A DNA stretch of 8,669 nt from Bacillota bacterium (GTDB taxonomy: Bacteria > Bacillota > Sulfobacillia > JAJZYS01 > JAJYTV01): contig JAKAPV010000122.1 of NCBI GenBank assembly GCA_021806845.1, positions 1 through 8,669 on the forward strand, read 5' to 3'. The notes below the pieces were generated by a model. The model made no database searches and was not told the origin of the DNA. It saw nothing but the letters and a program-made list of their open reading frames with translations. Every line of letters begins with the position of its first letter. Position 1 is the stretch's first letter. Shown in pieces: positions 1-5,816 of the stretch. Position numbers and translations under genes: made by a program.

Positions 1-56
1 TCAAGCCCATCCTGTCGACCCCCTGGGTCTATGACCCCAGCGTGACCAACCCGTAA
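1..56 (+). CDS. C-terminal fragment of an unidentified protein (5' end outside the window)
   Basis: The third forward frame is open from the left edge to a TAA at 54-56 and encodes the last 17 residues, ending in PWVYDPSVTNP. The other two forward frames hit stops within the same stretch, and 16 of 17 codons end in G or C, like the confirmed genes here, so real coding sequence is likely. The fragment is too short to assign a family, and no signature motif is visible. A GC-rich hairpin follows 16 bases after the stop, consistent with the end of a transcription unit. Confidence 0.55.
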   Translation, partial: KPILSTPWVYDPSVTNP

Positions 57-71
57 CAAGAGCAGAAGACC

Positions 72-99
72 CGGGCCCGCACCTCGGCGTGCGGGCCCG
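72..99 (+). terminator. GC-rich hairpin between the partial gene and the micro-ORF
   Basis: Bases 72-82 and 89-99 are perfect reverse complements (11 bp) around a 6-base loop. No T-run follows, so it is not a textbook intrinsic terminator. It may end the upstream transcript, protect its 3' end, or act as an attenuator ahead of the micro-ORF, whose ribosome binding site begins 12 bases downstream. The structure is directly visible; the role is inferred. Confidence 0.5.
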
Positions 100-123
100 C
101 TGCCCGCTCTGGAGGTACCTTCC

Positions 124-201
124 ATGCGCCCTCAGACAATCGTGCGCCTCTTGCTGATCGCGCTGACGGTCATGGTCTGCATCTTCGCATTGCGTGGATG
201 A
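124..201 (+). CDS. 25-residue hydrophobic micro-protein
   Basis: An ATG at 124 follows GGAGGT (111-116) with a 7-base spacer, one of the best ribosome binding sites in the window. The product is 25 residues: a short basic N-terminus (MRPQTIVR), about 15 hydrophobic residues (roughly 9-23, LLLIALTVMVCIFAL), then Arg-Gly and TGA. This is the profile of a single-pass membrane micro-protein with a cytoplasmic N-terminus under the positive-inside rule. About 80% of its codons end in G or C. It has one Cys (residue 19) inside the hydrophobic segment. I recognise no family. It could be a small subunit or regulator of a membrane complex encoded upstream, a leader peptide, or a chance ORF; the ribosome binding site argues for translation. 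Confidence 0.5.
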   Translation: MRPQTIVRLLLIALTVMVCIFALRG

Positions 202-416
202 GCCGCGCTGCCGCCGTAAGGGTACCGATGTCAGGCAGACCACCAGGAAAAGATTGCATCCCAGCACACCCGCCGATGGAAGTTGCATGATGGACGCGCT
301 CTCGCATCAGAGATGACTTGAAAGAGCGGCAGGAGCCGATCTCGCAGGCACCGCAAAGGTCCCCGCTGCGCCTTCACAGCGACCCGTACGACCTGGAGCA
401 CGCCGCGGCGGAGGGG
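202..416. other. Intergenic stretch between micro-ORF and kinase 3' end
   Basis: This 215-base stretch separates converging units: the plus-strand micro-ORF and the minus-strand kinase. I see no convincing gene, RNA or T-run terminator. A 20-codon reading frame at 228-290 has an AAGGG at 218-222 but no protein-like features. The right edge carries the left arm of a hairpin that overlaps the kinase stop codon. Confidence 0.4.
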
Positions 417-431
417 CTAGTCCTCCGCCGC
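405..431 (-). terminator. Hairpin overlapping the kinase stop codon
   Basis: Bases 405-414 and 422-431 form a perfect 10-bp inverted repeat with a 7-base loop that contains the kinase stop codon (417-419, TAG on the minus strand). No T-run follows in the minus direction. It may act as a 3'-end stabiliser or a weak factor-assisted terminator. It could also be a by-product of GC-rich codons, since one arm is coding sequence. Confidence 0.4.
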
Positions 432-2339
432 CGAGCCGTCGACCGCCAGCGCGTCCGAGAGGGCGACGCGCAGCTGAGCGAGTCCGTACGGCTTCGGCAG
501 CGCGGCGCGAAACCCGGCACGGCGGTACTTCACCATGGCGTCATGGCGCTGATGCCCACTCGAGATGACGCCGCGGATCATCGGGTCGACCGCGCTGAGA
601 TTGCGCAGCAGTTCCGGCGCGGAGAGGTCTCCCGGCAGCGTGAGGTCCAAGATCGCAATGTGGAACGCCTGTCCGCGCACGAGTGCCTCGCGCGTCGCTT
701 CCAGCGCCTCCCCGCTGCCGCAGGCCGTCTCCACCGAGCATCCGAGCTGCGTCAGCAGGTTGGCCCCGGTGGCTCGCACGAGATCGTCGTCATCCACCAG
801 CAGCGCGCGGACATTCGCGGAAAAGTAGAGGGAGAGCGTGTCGCCGGCCGCGCTCTCCTGCTGGGCCGGCTGTGGCCCTACAGCGGGCAGGTAGACGTGG
901 AAGACAGCGCCCTGCCCGGGAGCGGACTGCACGCTGATGTGCCCGCCGTGGCGCCGCACGATCCGGTGGGTGGTGGCAAGACCGAGGCCCTGTCCATCGG
1001 GCCGCGTGGTGAAGTAGGGGTCGAAGATGCGCGAGAGGTGTTCTGGTGCGATGCCCTTGCCGCTGTCCTGCACCGTCAGCCGCACGTACGGACCAGGCGG
1101 CAGGCGGACGGCGGGTGCATCGGGCGGCAGGGTGACTTCCTGCGCCGCGACGCCCAGGACTCCGCCCTCCGGCATGGCGGCGACCGCGTTCAGCACGAGG
1201 TTTTGCAGGACCTGGCTGAGTTCCGCGGCCGCGCCATGCACCCGCGGCAGGTCATCGGGCGCGAGCAATTCGCCGCGCACCCTTGAGCCGCGGAGCAGCA
1301 GCGGGACCACCTCGTGCACAAGTTCCGCGACCTGGACCTCCGTGAGCCTTGGCTCCTCCGCGCTGCGCGCATAGGAGGACAGCTGGCGCGAGAGCTGGGC
1401 GGCGCGTCGGCATGCCAGCTCCGCGTCCGCCAGCAGCGAGGCGTCCGCCGGATCCGGAGCCCCTTCGAGCACGAGCGAGATGTTGCCCTGTATGACCGCC
1501 AGCAGGTTGTTGAAGTCATGGGTGATGCCCGCGCACAGGAGGTCCAGCGCCTCGAGCTTTTCGGTGCGGAACTGCTCGGATTCCGCAAGCCTTCGCTCTG
1601 TGACGTCCAGCACGGTGCCCGAGAGGCGCAGCCTGCTCCCGGCGCGGTCAGAAAAGGCCTGGGCGTGCACGAGCCAGTGCCCGATGCTGCCGTCCGCGCG
1701 GACGATGCGGTGTTCGACGCTGGTTGGGCTGCCAACCGCCCGATTCGGCGACAAAGCCTGCTCGACGCGCTGCAGGTCGTCCGGGTGGACCAGGATGTGG
1801 CGGAGCTCGCTCCAGTTGTCGGCGGACAGCCGCTCGTAGCCCGTAAGCTCGAGGAGTCGGTCGGACAACTGCACCTGGCCGGTCTGGACGTCGAGCTGCC
1901 ACCAGCCGAGCCCCGCGATCCGGTATGCCTCTTCGAGGCGGGCCCGGTTCTCGGCCAGCGCCTCGATGACCTGGTTCTGCTCTGTGATGTCGCGCAGCTG
2001 AATGACGATCGCTTCGACTTCCGGCACCTTCCGCAAATCCCGCCCGACCATCACCATCGTGCGGTAGGAGCCATCGGCGTGGCGCACGCGGTGCACGGTG
2101 CGCAGTGTGGCGCCCGGGTTGCGGAGCAGGTCGCCGAGCTTGCGCATGCCGGACTCCGTCTCGCGCGGCGCGAGGAAGGCGGTTACCGGTCTGCCGACCA
2201 CCGCCTCCGGCTGGTAGCCAAGGATGTCCCTCACTTCGGGGCTGACCCAGCGCATGACGCCGCTGCCGTCCACGGCGACGAGGACGGCGTCGGTGTCTCC
2301 CATCAAGGCAGAGTAGTAGATGGCCTCGCGATGCATCAT
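417..2339 (-). CDS. Hybrid sensor histidine kinase: PAS-PAS-HisKA-HATPase_c-REC
   Basis: This is a cytoplasmic-type two-component hybrid kinase of 640 residues counted from the ATG at 2339. Two PAS folds lie at about 10-121 (ending in the typical QLRDITEQ) and 138-250 (ending in VLDVTERR); the second has a PAC-like stretch HRIVRADGS. The dimerisation/phosphoacceptor helix has H274 in THDFNNLL. The ATP-binding domain shows an N-box (LQNLVLNAVAAM, N380 and N384), G1 DSGKGI at 425-430, an F-box FDPYFTTR at 439-446 and G2 GQGLGLAT at 449-456. The C-terminal receiver has an acidic cluster DDDD at 516-519, phosphoacceptor D565, S594 and K616 (PKPYG), so all catalytic residues are present. No membrane segment is seen, so the signal is probably intracellular and sensed by the PAS domains. 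The frame runs up to an ATG at 2441, but those extra 34 codons are poor in G/C at third positions and Pro/Arg-rich, so I favour 2339 (or 2336), next to a GGAG. No partner regulator is adjacent. Confidence 0.9.
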   Translation of the reverse strand: MMHREAIYYSALMGDTDAVLVAVDGSGVMRWVSPEVRDILGYQPEAVVGRPVTAFLAPRETESGMRKLGDLLRNPGATLRTVHRVRHADGSYRTMVMVGRDLRKVPEVEAIVIQLRDITEQNQVIEALAENRARLEEAYRIAGLGWWQLDVQTGQVQLSDRLLELTGYERLSADNWSELRHILVHPDDLQRVEQALSPNRAVGSPTSVEHRIVRADGSIGHWLVHAQAFSDRAGSRLRLSGTVLDVTERRLAESEQFRTEKLEALDLLCAGITHDFNNLLAVIQGNISLVLEGAPDPADASLLADAELACRRAAQLSRQLSSYARSAEEPRLTEVQVAELVHEVVPLLLRGSRVRGELLAPDDLPRVHGAAAELSQVLQNLVLNAVAAMPEGGVLGVAAQEVTLPPDAPAVRLPPGPYVRLTVQDSGKGIAPEHLSRIFDPYFTTRPDGQGLGLATTHRIVRRHGGHISVQSAPGQGAVFHVYLPAVGPQPAQQESAAGDTLSLYFSANVRALLVDDDDLVRATGANLLTQLGCSVETACGSGEALEATREALVRGQAFHIAILDLTLPGDLSAPELLRNLSAVDPMIRGVISSGHQRHDAMVKYRRAGFRAALPKPYGLAQLRVALSDALAVDGSAAED

Positions 2340-2454
2340 CTCCGCGCCCCGTGGGCCCGCGGCCGGCGGGGCAGACCCCCTTCCCGCTCTGCGCTTGCGG
2401 GAGACTGAGGAAAGAAAGGATGATGGCGGACGTCGAACCATGAATTGGTGCCTA

Positions 2455-2464
2455 TTTCGCGAAA
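2455..2464. promoter_or_regulatory. Perfect 10-bp palindrome TTTCGCGAAA, candidate operator
   Basis: TTTCGCGAAA is perfectly self-complementary and sits in the A/T-richer part of the divergent region, about 116 bases upstream of the preferred kinase start. Such a site could bind a dimeric regulator acting on either divergent unit. There is no second copy nearby, and I do not recognise the regulator. Confidence 0.3.
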
Positions 2465-2474
2465 AGCCGAGACA

Positions 2475-2517
2475 ATGCCTGCTGGATCCGCACCTACTCG
2501 GAGGTGCATTTTGGCAT
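2475..2517. repeat. Nested inverted repeats (two-tier hairpin)
   Basis: An inner perfect 6-bp stem (2490-2495 with 2502-2507, loop ACTCGG) is enclosed by an outer 5-bp stem (ATGCC at 2475-2479 with GGCAT at 2513-2517). In the plus direction ATTTTGG follows the inner stem. It could be a structured leader of either divergent transcript or a protein-binding dyad. Stems this short can arise by chance. Confidence 0.3.
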
Positions 2518-2606
2518 GAGATTGGGGGGCCGCCCTAAGAGGCGCCCCGCAGACCCGCACCTCGCTCAGGCGAACACGGTCCGCAGGCGATGAGGTTGGT
2601 GGACGA

Positions 2607-2623
2607 GATGCACTTTTCGCATC
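2607..2623. repeat. Small dyad upstream of the permease gene
   Basis: GATGC (2607-2611) and GCATC (2619-2623) are perfect 5-bp inverted arms separated by 7 bases, about 70 bases before the permease start. It is a candidate operator half-site pair or weak hairpin in the operon leader. The evidence is symmetry alone. Confidence 0.2.
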
Positions 2624-2681
2624 CCCGCGTATGGATGGTACTAAGTTGCGCGTATCTGCTCTCCCGCAGTTCGCGCGGCCT

Positions 2682-2695
2682 GAGGCCTCCGGGTG
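2682..2695 (+). promoter_or_regulatory. Ribosome binding site fixing the permease GTG start
   Basis: GAGG at 2682-2685 lies 7 bases before GTG 2693. An in-frame TGA at 2681-2683 rules out any earlier start, and the next in-frame ATG falls at residue 38, inside the first membrane segment. GTG 2693 is therefore the best start. Confidence 0.6.
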
Positions 2696-3499
2696 CGCGG
2701 CAGGGGCCGCGGCCCGGCCGAAGGGGGTGCGGGTACGGGGCTTCGGCGTGCGATCCCGTTCCTCGTAGCGGTAGTGCTGCTCGCGATCTGGCAACTGCTC
2801 ACCATGTTCCACGCCTTCTCCGCGGTAGTGCTGCCGTCGCCGCTGTCCGTCGTAAAGGAGATACCGGTGCTCTTCGCAACGGGCTACGGCGGGCAGACGC
2901 TGCTCACCGATATCTGGATCTCCACCGCCAGGATCGCCGCAGGGTTCCTGGCCGCCGTCGTGGTCGGGGTGCCGGTCGGGATTCTGATGGCGTCCAGCGA
3001 CCTCGTCTTCCAGGTCATCGACCCAATGCTGCAGTTCATCCGTCCGGTCCCGCCCCTCGCGTACATCCCGCTGCTCGTCGTCTGGTTCGGCATCGGCGAG
3101 GTTTCGAAGGGCCTGCTCATCCTGCTCGGCACCATTCCTGTGATCGTGATCAATACCATCTCCGGCGTGCGCGCCACCCCTCCCGAGCGCATCCGCGTCG
3201 CGCAGTGCGTCGGCGCGACGCGCCTGCAGATCCTGCGGCACGTCATCCTTCCCTCGGCCCTGCCCGAGATCTTCACCGGCATGCGGGTCGGCATCGGCGT
3301 CGCCTGGACCTGCCTCGTGGCGGCGGAGATCATCGCGGCGACCGCTGGCCTCGGCTGGCTTGCACAGATGGCCGGAAACGAGGTGGAGATCGGGATCGTG
3401 TTCGTCGCCATCACCGCGATCGGACTGATCGGCTACGCCATGGAGCTGGTCATCCGCCTCATTGAGCGCGCGGTCGTCCCCTGGAAGGGACGCGTGTGA
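2693..3499 (+). CDS. tauC: ABC transporter permease, TauC/SsuC family
   Basis: This is the integral-membrane subunit of an importer for taurine or related organosulfonates: 268 residues, the usual size for the family. Hydrophobic segments lie at about 21-38, 82-103, 121-134, 138-157, 200-218 and 232-253, giving the expected six-helix pattern. The stretch RPVPPLAYIPLLVVWFGIGE (117-136) closely resembles the same part of E. coli TauC as I recall it. The cytoplasmic coupling loop that docks on the ATPase is at about 167-191 (VAQCVGATRLQILRHVILPSALP), followed by an IFTGMRVGIGVAWTCLVAAE stretch typical of TauC. The C-terminal VPWKGRV matches the TauC ending PWHG. It is the first gene of a three-gene operon, 31 bases before the binding-protein gene. 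The start is GTG. The nitrate, SsuC and ThiX branches share this fold, so the substrate is inferred. Confidence 0.9.
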   Translation: MRGRGRGPAEGGAGTGLRRAIPFLVAVVLLAIWQLLTMFHAFSAVVLPSPLSVVKEIPVLFATGYGGQTLLTDIWISTARIAAGFLAAVVVGVPVGILMASSDLVFQVIDPMLQFIRPVPPLAYIPLLVVWFGIGEVSKGLLILLGTIPVIVINTISGVRATPPERIRVAQCVGATRLQILRHVILPSALPEIFTGMRVGIGVAWTCLVAAEIIAATAGLGWLAQMAGNEVEIGIVFVAITAIGLIGYAMELVIRLIERAVVPWKGRV

Positions 3500-3530
3500 G
3501 ATCAAGGTTCAAACGGAGGGATCGGCAGCT

Positions 3531-4571
3531 GTGGGAAGGACCCTGACAAAGCTGATCGGGGCGGTGGGCGCGGCGGCTCTCCTGGGCGCGTTCCTCGGCG
3601 GCTGCGGCACGACCACCGCCGCGTCGCACAAGCAGACCGTGGTGATCGGCTACGAGAACAATGGCGCGGATCCGGAAATGGTGGCGATCGCCCGAGGCTA
3701 TTTCGCGAAGTACATGAAGGACGCCCACGTCGAGCTGCGACTCTTTTCCTCTGGCCCCGCCGCGGCCGCCGCACTCGCTTCGGGCAGCCTGCAGTTCATG
3801 ACCGGACTCGGCAACCCGCCCGCGGCGGCCGCCATCTCGCAGGGGGTGCCTCTGCAGGTCGTCTGGGCGCAGGAGCTCTACACCACCGATGAAGGCCTCG
3901 TCGTACGCAAGGGCTCCGGCATCCACTCGCTGCAGGACCTTGTGCACAAGCAGATCGCGCTCGTCGTCGGCTCCACGTCGCCGTTCGAGGTGGCGACGGC
4001 GATGAAGAACGCCGGCATCCCCGCCGCGTCCATCACCTTCGTCAACATGAGCCCGCCCGCCATGGTGGCCGCCTGGGAGCGCGGCCAGATCAATGCCGCC
4101 TACGTCTGGGACCCGGCATTCGACACCATGCTGCAGCACGGCGGAGAGGCGATCATGTACGACCAGAACGTCGAGCGCCAGGCCCCGATCTTCAACCTGT
4201 CGGTCGTGAACACCGACTGGGCGAAGAGCCATGAGGACCTGGTGCGCGAGTTCATCCAGGCGCAGCAGGCCGGCGTCGCCTACTACGAGAGCCACCCCCA
4301 GCAGGCCCTGCAGGACATGGCGAAGGAGGCCGGCATCAGCGTCGCCCTCGCGAGGACGGAGATCGAGGGCTTCAAGCTCTACAATGTGCAGGACCAGCTC
4401 GGCGCCGACGGACTCGGGACGGGGAGCGGCGTGCAGCGTTCGCTCGTGACCGTTTCGCTGGCGTCGTCCGCGCAGTACCTGCAGAGCAGCCATCAGGTGT
4501 CGGGCGCCCCGCAGGACATGGCGCAGCACGTCGACCCTTCCTACGCCCAGTACGTGGCGGCGCACCAGTGA
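3531..4571 (+). CDS. tauA: Substrate-binding lipoprotein of a taurine/sulfonate-type ABC importer
   Basis: This protein captures the substrate outside the cytoplasmic membrane and delivers it to the permease. From GTG 3531 it has 346 residues: a short basic N-terminus, a hydrophobic segment (8-22) and a lipobox LGGC with C25 as the lipidated residue, so it should be a membrane-anchored lipoprotein. The mature fold is of the SBP_bac/NMT1 type, starting VVIGYENNGADPEMVAIARGY. The stretch PPAMVAAWERGQINAAYVWDPA (175-196) mirrors E. coli TauA, and the protein ends SYAQYVAAHQ much as TauA ends SQYVTSRF. The frame opens earlier, at 3462 inside the permease gene, but GGAGGG (3515-3520) 10 bases before 3531 and the complete signal peptide from there decide the start. 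E. coli TauA is a free periplasmic protein, so lipidation suggests a monoderm or a lineage-specific variant. The exact ligand is not proven. Confidence 0.9.
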   Translation: MGRTLTKLIGAVGAAALLGAFLGGCGTTTAASHKQTVVIGYENNGADPEMVAIARGYFAKYMKDAHVELRLFSSGPAAAAALASGSLQFMTGLGNPPAAAAISQGVPLQVVWAQELYTTDEGLVVRKGSGIHSLQDLVHKQIALVVGSTSPFEVATAMKNAGIPAASITFVNMSPPAMVAAWERGQINAAYVWDPAFDTMLQHGGEAIMYDQNVERQAPIFNLSVVNTDWAKSHEDLVREFIQAQQAGVAYYESHPQQALQDMAKEAGISVALARTEIEGFKLYNVQDQLGADGLGTGSGVQRSLVTVSLASSAQYLQSSHQVSGAPQDMAQHVDPSYAQYVAAHQ

Positions 4572-4590
4572 CGAAGGCGGGGGCGGCGCA

Positions 4591-5418
4591 TTGATCGAGA
4601 TCTCGGGTCTTTCCATGGCATACCCGGGGCAGCGCGGCCACCAGCCGGTCGCCGCGCTGCGCGACGTCGATCTGCGCGTGGAGGACGGCGAATTCGTCAG
4701 CATCGTCGGTCCGAGCGGGTGCGGCAAGTCGACGCTCCTCCACCTGGTGGCGGGCTTTGAGCGCCCCATCGGAGGCTCCGTGCGGGTACTGGGGCAGGAG
4801 GTGACGGGCCCGGGCTCGGACCGGGCCGTCGTTTTCCAGCAGGCCGCCCTCTACCCCTGGCAGAGCGTCCGGGACAACATCGGCTTCGGGCTGCGCATCC
4901 ACGGGATGCACAGAGCGGAGTACGACCGGCGCGTCGAGCACTACCTCGGGATCATGGGCCTCACGGCCTTCGCGCGCCATGCGCCGTACCATCTTTCCGG
5001 CGGCATGCGCCAGCGCGTCGCGATCGCGCGCGCGCTGATCACCGAACCAGGCATCATGCTGATGGATGAGCCGTTCGGCGCGCTCGACGCGCAGACGCGC
5101 AACGAGATGCAGCGCTTCCTCCTGCGCCTTTGGCGGACGCTGCGCCCCACCGTGCTGTTCGTGACCCACGACGTCGAGGAGGCCATCCTCCTCTCCGACC
5201 GCGTCGTCATCCTGACCGCGCGGCCGGGCCAACTGGCCCTGGACCTCAAGGTCCCGTTCCAGCGACCGCGGGAATGGGACCTCGTCCTCACCCCGGAATT
5301 CGTCGAGGTGAAGCGCCGACTGCTGGCTGTGCTGCAGCCGCAGCTCGAGTCCGCGGAGCGCGTCGAGGCGCTGATCGCGGAACTCTCGCCCCGGAGCGGC
5401 AAGCGCCGGCCCGAGTAG
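4591..5418 (+). CDS. tauB: ABC transporter ATP-binding protein, TauB/SsuB family
   Basis: This cytoplasmic ATPase subunit, 275 residues, powers import through the TauC-like permease. All motifs are intact: Walker A GPSGCGKST (40-48), Q-loop VFQQAALYPW (Q83/Q84), signature LSGGMRQR (135-142), Walker B IMLMDE (155-160), D-loop GALD (163-166) and switch H193 (VTHD). GPGSDRAVVFQ before the Q-loop is typical of the TauB/SsuB/NrtD group. The start is TTG 4591, 19 bases after the binding-protein stop. Upstream is only a poor purine-rich site (AAGGCGGGGG), so translation may depend on coupling to the preceding gene. The C-terminal 35 residues are charged and have no domain I recognise. No tauD-like dioxygenase or ssuD-like monooxygenase follows; the operon ends at the hairpin just downstream. 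Confidence 0.92.
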   Translation: MIEISGLSMAYPGQRGHQPVAALRDVDLRVEDGEFVSIVGPSGCGKSTLLHLVAGFERPIGGSVRVLGQEVTGPGSDRAVVFQQAALYPWQSVRDNIGFGLRIHGMHRAEYDRRVEHYLGIMGLTAFARHAPYHLSGGMRQRVAIARALITEPGIMLMDEPFGALDAQTRNEMQRFLLRLWRTLRPTVLFVTHDVEEAILLSDRVVILTARPGQLALDLKVPFQRPREWDLVLTPEFVEVKRRLLAVLQPQLESAERVEALIAELSPRSGKRRPE

Positions 5419-5432
5419 CGGCATAGAGGCGA

Positions 5433-5464
5433 GGGGGCTGGACGGAGATCGCCGTCCAGCCCTC
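5433..5464. terminator. Shared terminator between converging units
   Basis: Bases 5433-5445 and 5452-5464 form a 13-bp stem (one G-T pair on the plus strand) with a 6-base loop. On the plus strand GTTTCGGGTCTT follows. The hairpin lies 15 bases after the ATPase stop and 13 bases beyond the stop of the converging small gene, so it can serve both directions. This is the strongest terminator-like structure in the window, though it lacks a long uninterrupted T-run. Confidence 0.75.
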
Positions 5465-5476
5465 CGTTTCGGGTCT

Positions 5477-5680
5477 TCAGGACTCGGCTTCGCCCTCTCG
5501 CGCTTCGCCTGCCGCGGCCTTGGACCCTGCGGCGTTCGCCACGGCTGCCGGCGTCGTCGCGTACGTGACCAGCTGGAGCGGGTCCACAGATCCGCCGATC
5601 GCGAACGATGCCGCGATCGCCGAGACCGGGTTGCCTGGGTCGGTGCTGCGCTCGATGAGCCTGCGCTTCTTTCCGGACAT
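5477..5680 (-). CDS. 67-residue protein of unknown function
   Basis: ATG at 5680 follows AAGGAG (5688-5693) with a 7-base spacer, an ideal ribosome binding site, so this is probably translated. The 67 residues divide into three parts: a basic N-terminus (MSGKKRRLIER), a central neutral to hydrophobic part (about 18-50, containing SAIAASFAIGGSVDPLQLVTYATTPAAVANAA), and an Ala/Glu/Gly-rich acidic tail ending GEAREGEAES. It has no Cys, His or Trp, and no segment is long enough to be a confident membrane helix. I recognise no family. It is the last gene of the minus-strand cluster, 136 bases after the MFS exporter, and ends at the shared terminator. A frame continues upstream of ATG 5680, but only the part after this ribosome binding site looks genuine. 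Possibilities include a small regulator, a DNA- or RNA-binding peptide, or a substrate of the exporter; none is supported by a motif. Confidence 0.6.
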   Translation of the reverse strand: MSGKKRRLIERSTDPGNPVSAIAASFAIGGSVDPLQLVTYATTPAAVANAAGSKAAAGEAREGEAES

Positions 5681-5709
5681 GACACCACTCCTTCGGTCGG
5701 CTAGCGTTT

Positions 5710-5767
5710 GCATGCCGCGCGCCGGCACGCGCAGGGAATGGTGGCGCTGCGGCCAGCAGATGGCTGG
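5710..5767 (-). repeat. Two small hairpins between exporter and small gene
   Basis: Inverted arms at 5710-5717 and 5723-5730 (8 pairs including one G-U in the minus-strand RNA, loop 5) and at 5753-5757 and 5763-5767 (5 bp, loop 5) lie in the 136-base gap between the exporter stop and the 67-residue gene. They may reduce read-through or form a leader for the small gene. No T-run and no clear promoter were found here. Confidence 0.3.
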
Positions 5768-5816
5768 GAAGCCGGAAACTGGGCGATCGCGGTGAGGAGG
5801 CGGTGCGTGAGCCCCC

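Larger units (their letters stand above)
2340..2692. promoter_or_regulatory. Divergent intergenic region between kinase and ABC operon
   Basis: These 353 bases lie between the divergent kinase and TauC-like starts and must hold both promoters. The section 2435-2520 is clearly richer in A/T than the genes. It contains a perfect palindrome at 2455-2464, a nested hairpin at 2475-2517 and a 5-bp dyad at 2607-2623. I could not identify a convincing sigma-70 -35/-10 pair on either strand, nor a known riboswitch core. A reading frame opening at ATG 2590 continues only as a shadow of the permease gene. Confidence 0.5.

Noticed and set aside
228..290. 20-codon ORF behind AAGGG
   Set aside because: Pro-rich, no hydrophobic or other coherent pattern and no conservation evidence; too weak to call.
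1314..2408. Long plus-strand open frame (364 codons) opposite the kinase gene
   Set aside because: The minus strand encodes PAS, HisKA and HATPase motifs through the same bases. The plus frame has no recognisable motif and is the usual antisense shadow in high-GC genes.
2340..2441. 34 extra N-terminal codons of the kinase from ATG 2441
   Set aside because: Third positions there are not G/C-biased, the residues are Pro/Arg-rich without a domain, and only a weak ribosome binding site precedes ATG 2441. The longer form remains possible.
2554..2600. Possible riboswitch in the importer leader (CCTCGC / GCGATGAGG pairing)
   Set aside because: The pairing needs a bulge, and no conserved core of a known riboswitch class is present.
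2590..3465. Plus-strand frame starting at ATG 2590 with 291 codons
   Set aside because: It runs in a different frame through the permease gene and is Arg/Pro-rich with no membrane segments, so it is a shadow.
3462..3530. Longer N-terminus for the binding protein starting inside the permease gene
   Set aside because: It would put 23 polar residues in front of a complete lipoprotein signal peptide, whereas GTG 3531 has a good GGAGGG site.
5477..5680. Double-glycine bacteriocin/RiPP leader in the 67-residue protein (AIGG followed by S)
   Set aside because: The residues before the GG lack the usual hydrophobic and acidic leader pattern, no C39-peptidase ABC exporter or modification enzyme is nearby, and the putative core has no Cys or other typical modified residues.
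3459..5688. Long minus-strand open frames (436 and 438 codons) opposite the importer genes
   Set aside because: They overlap genes with intact signal peptide and ABC motifs on the plus strand, carry no ribosome binding site or domain, and arise from the G/C third-position bias.
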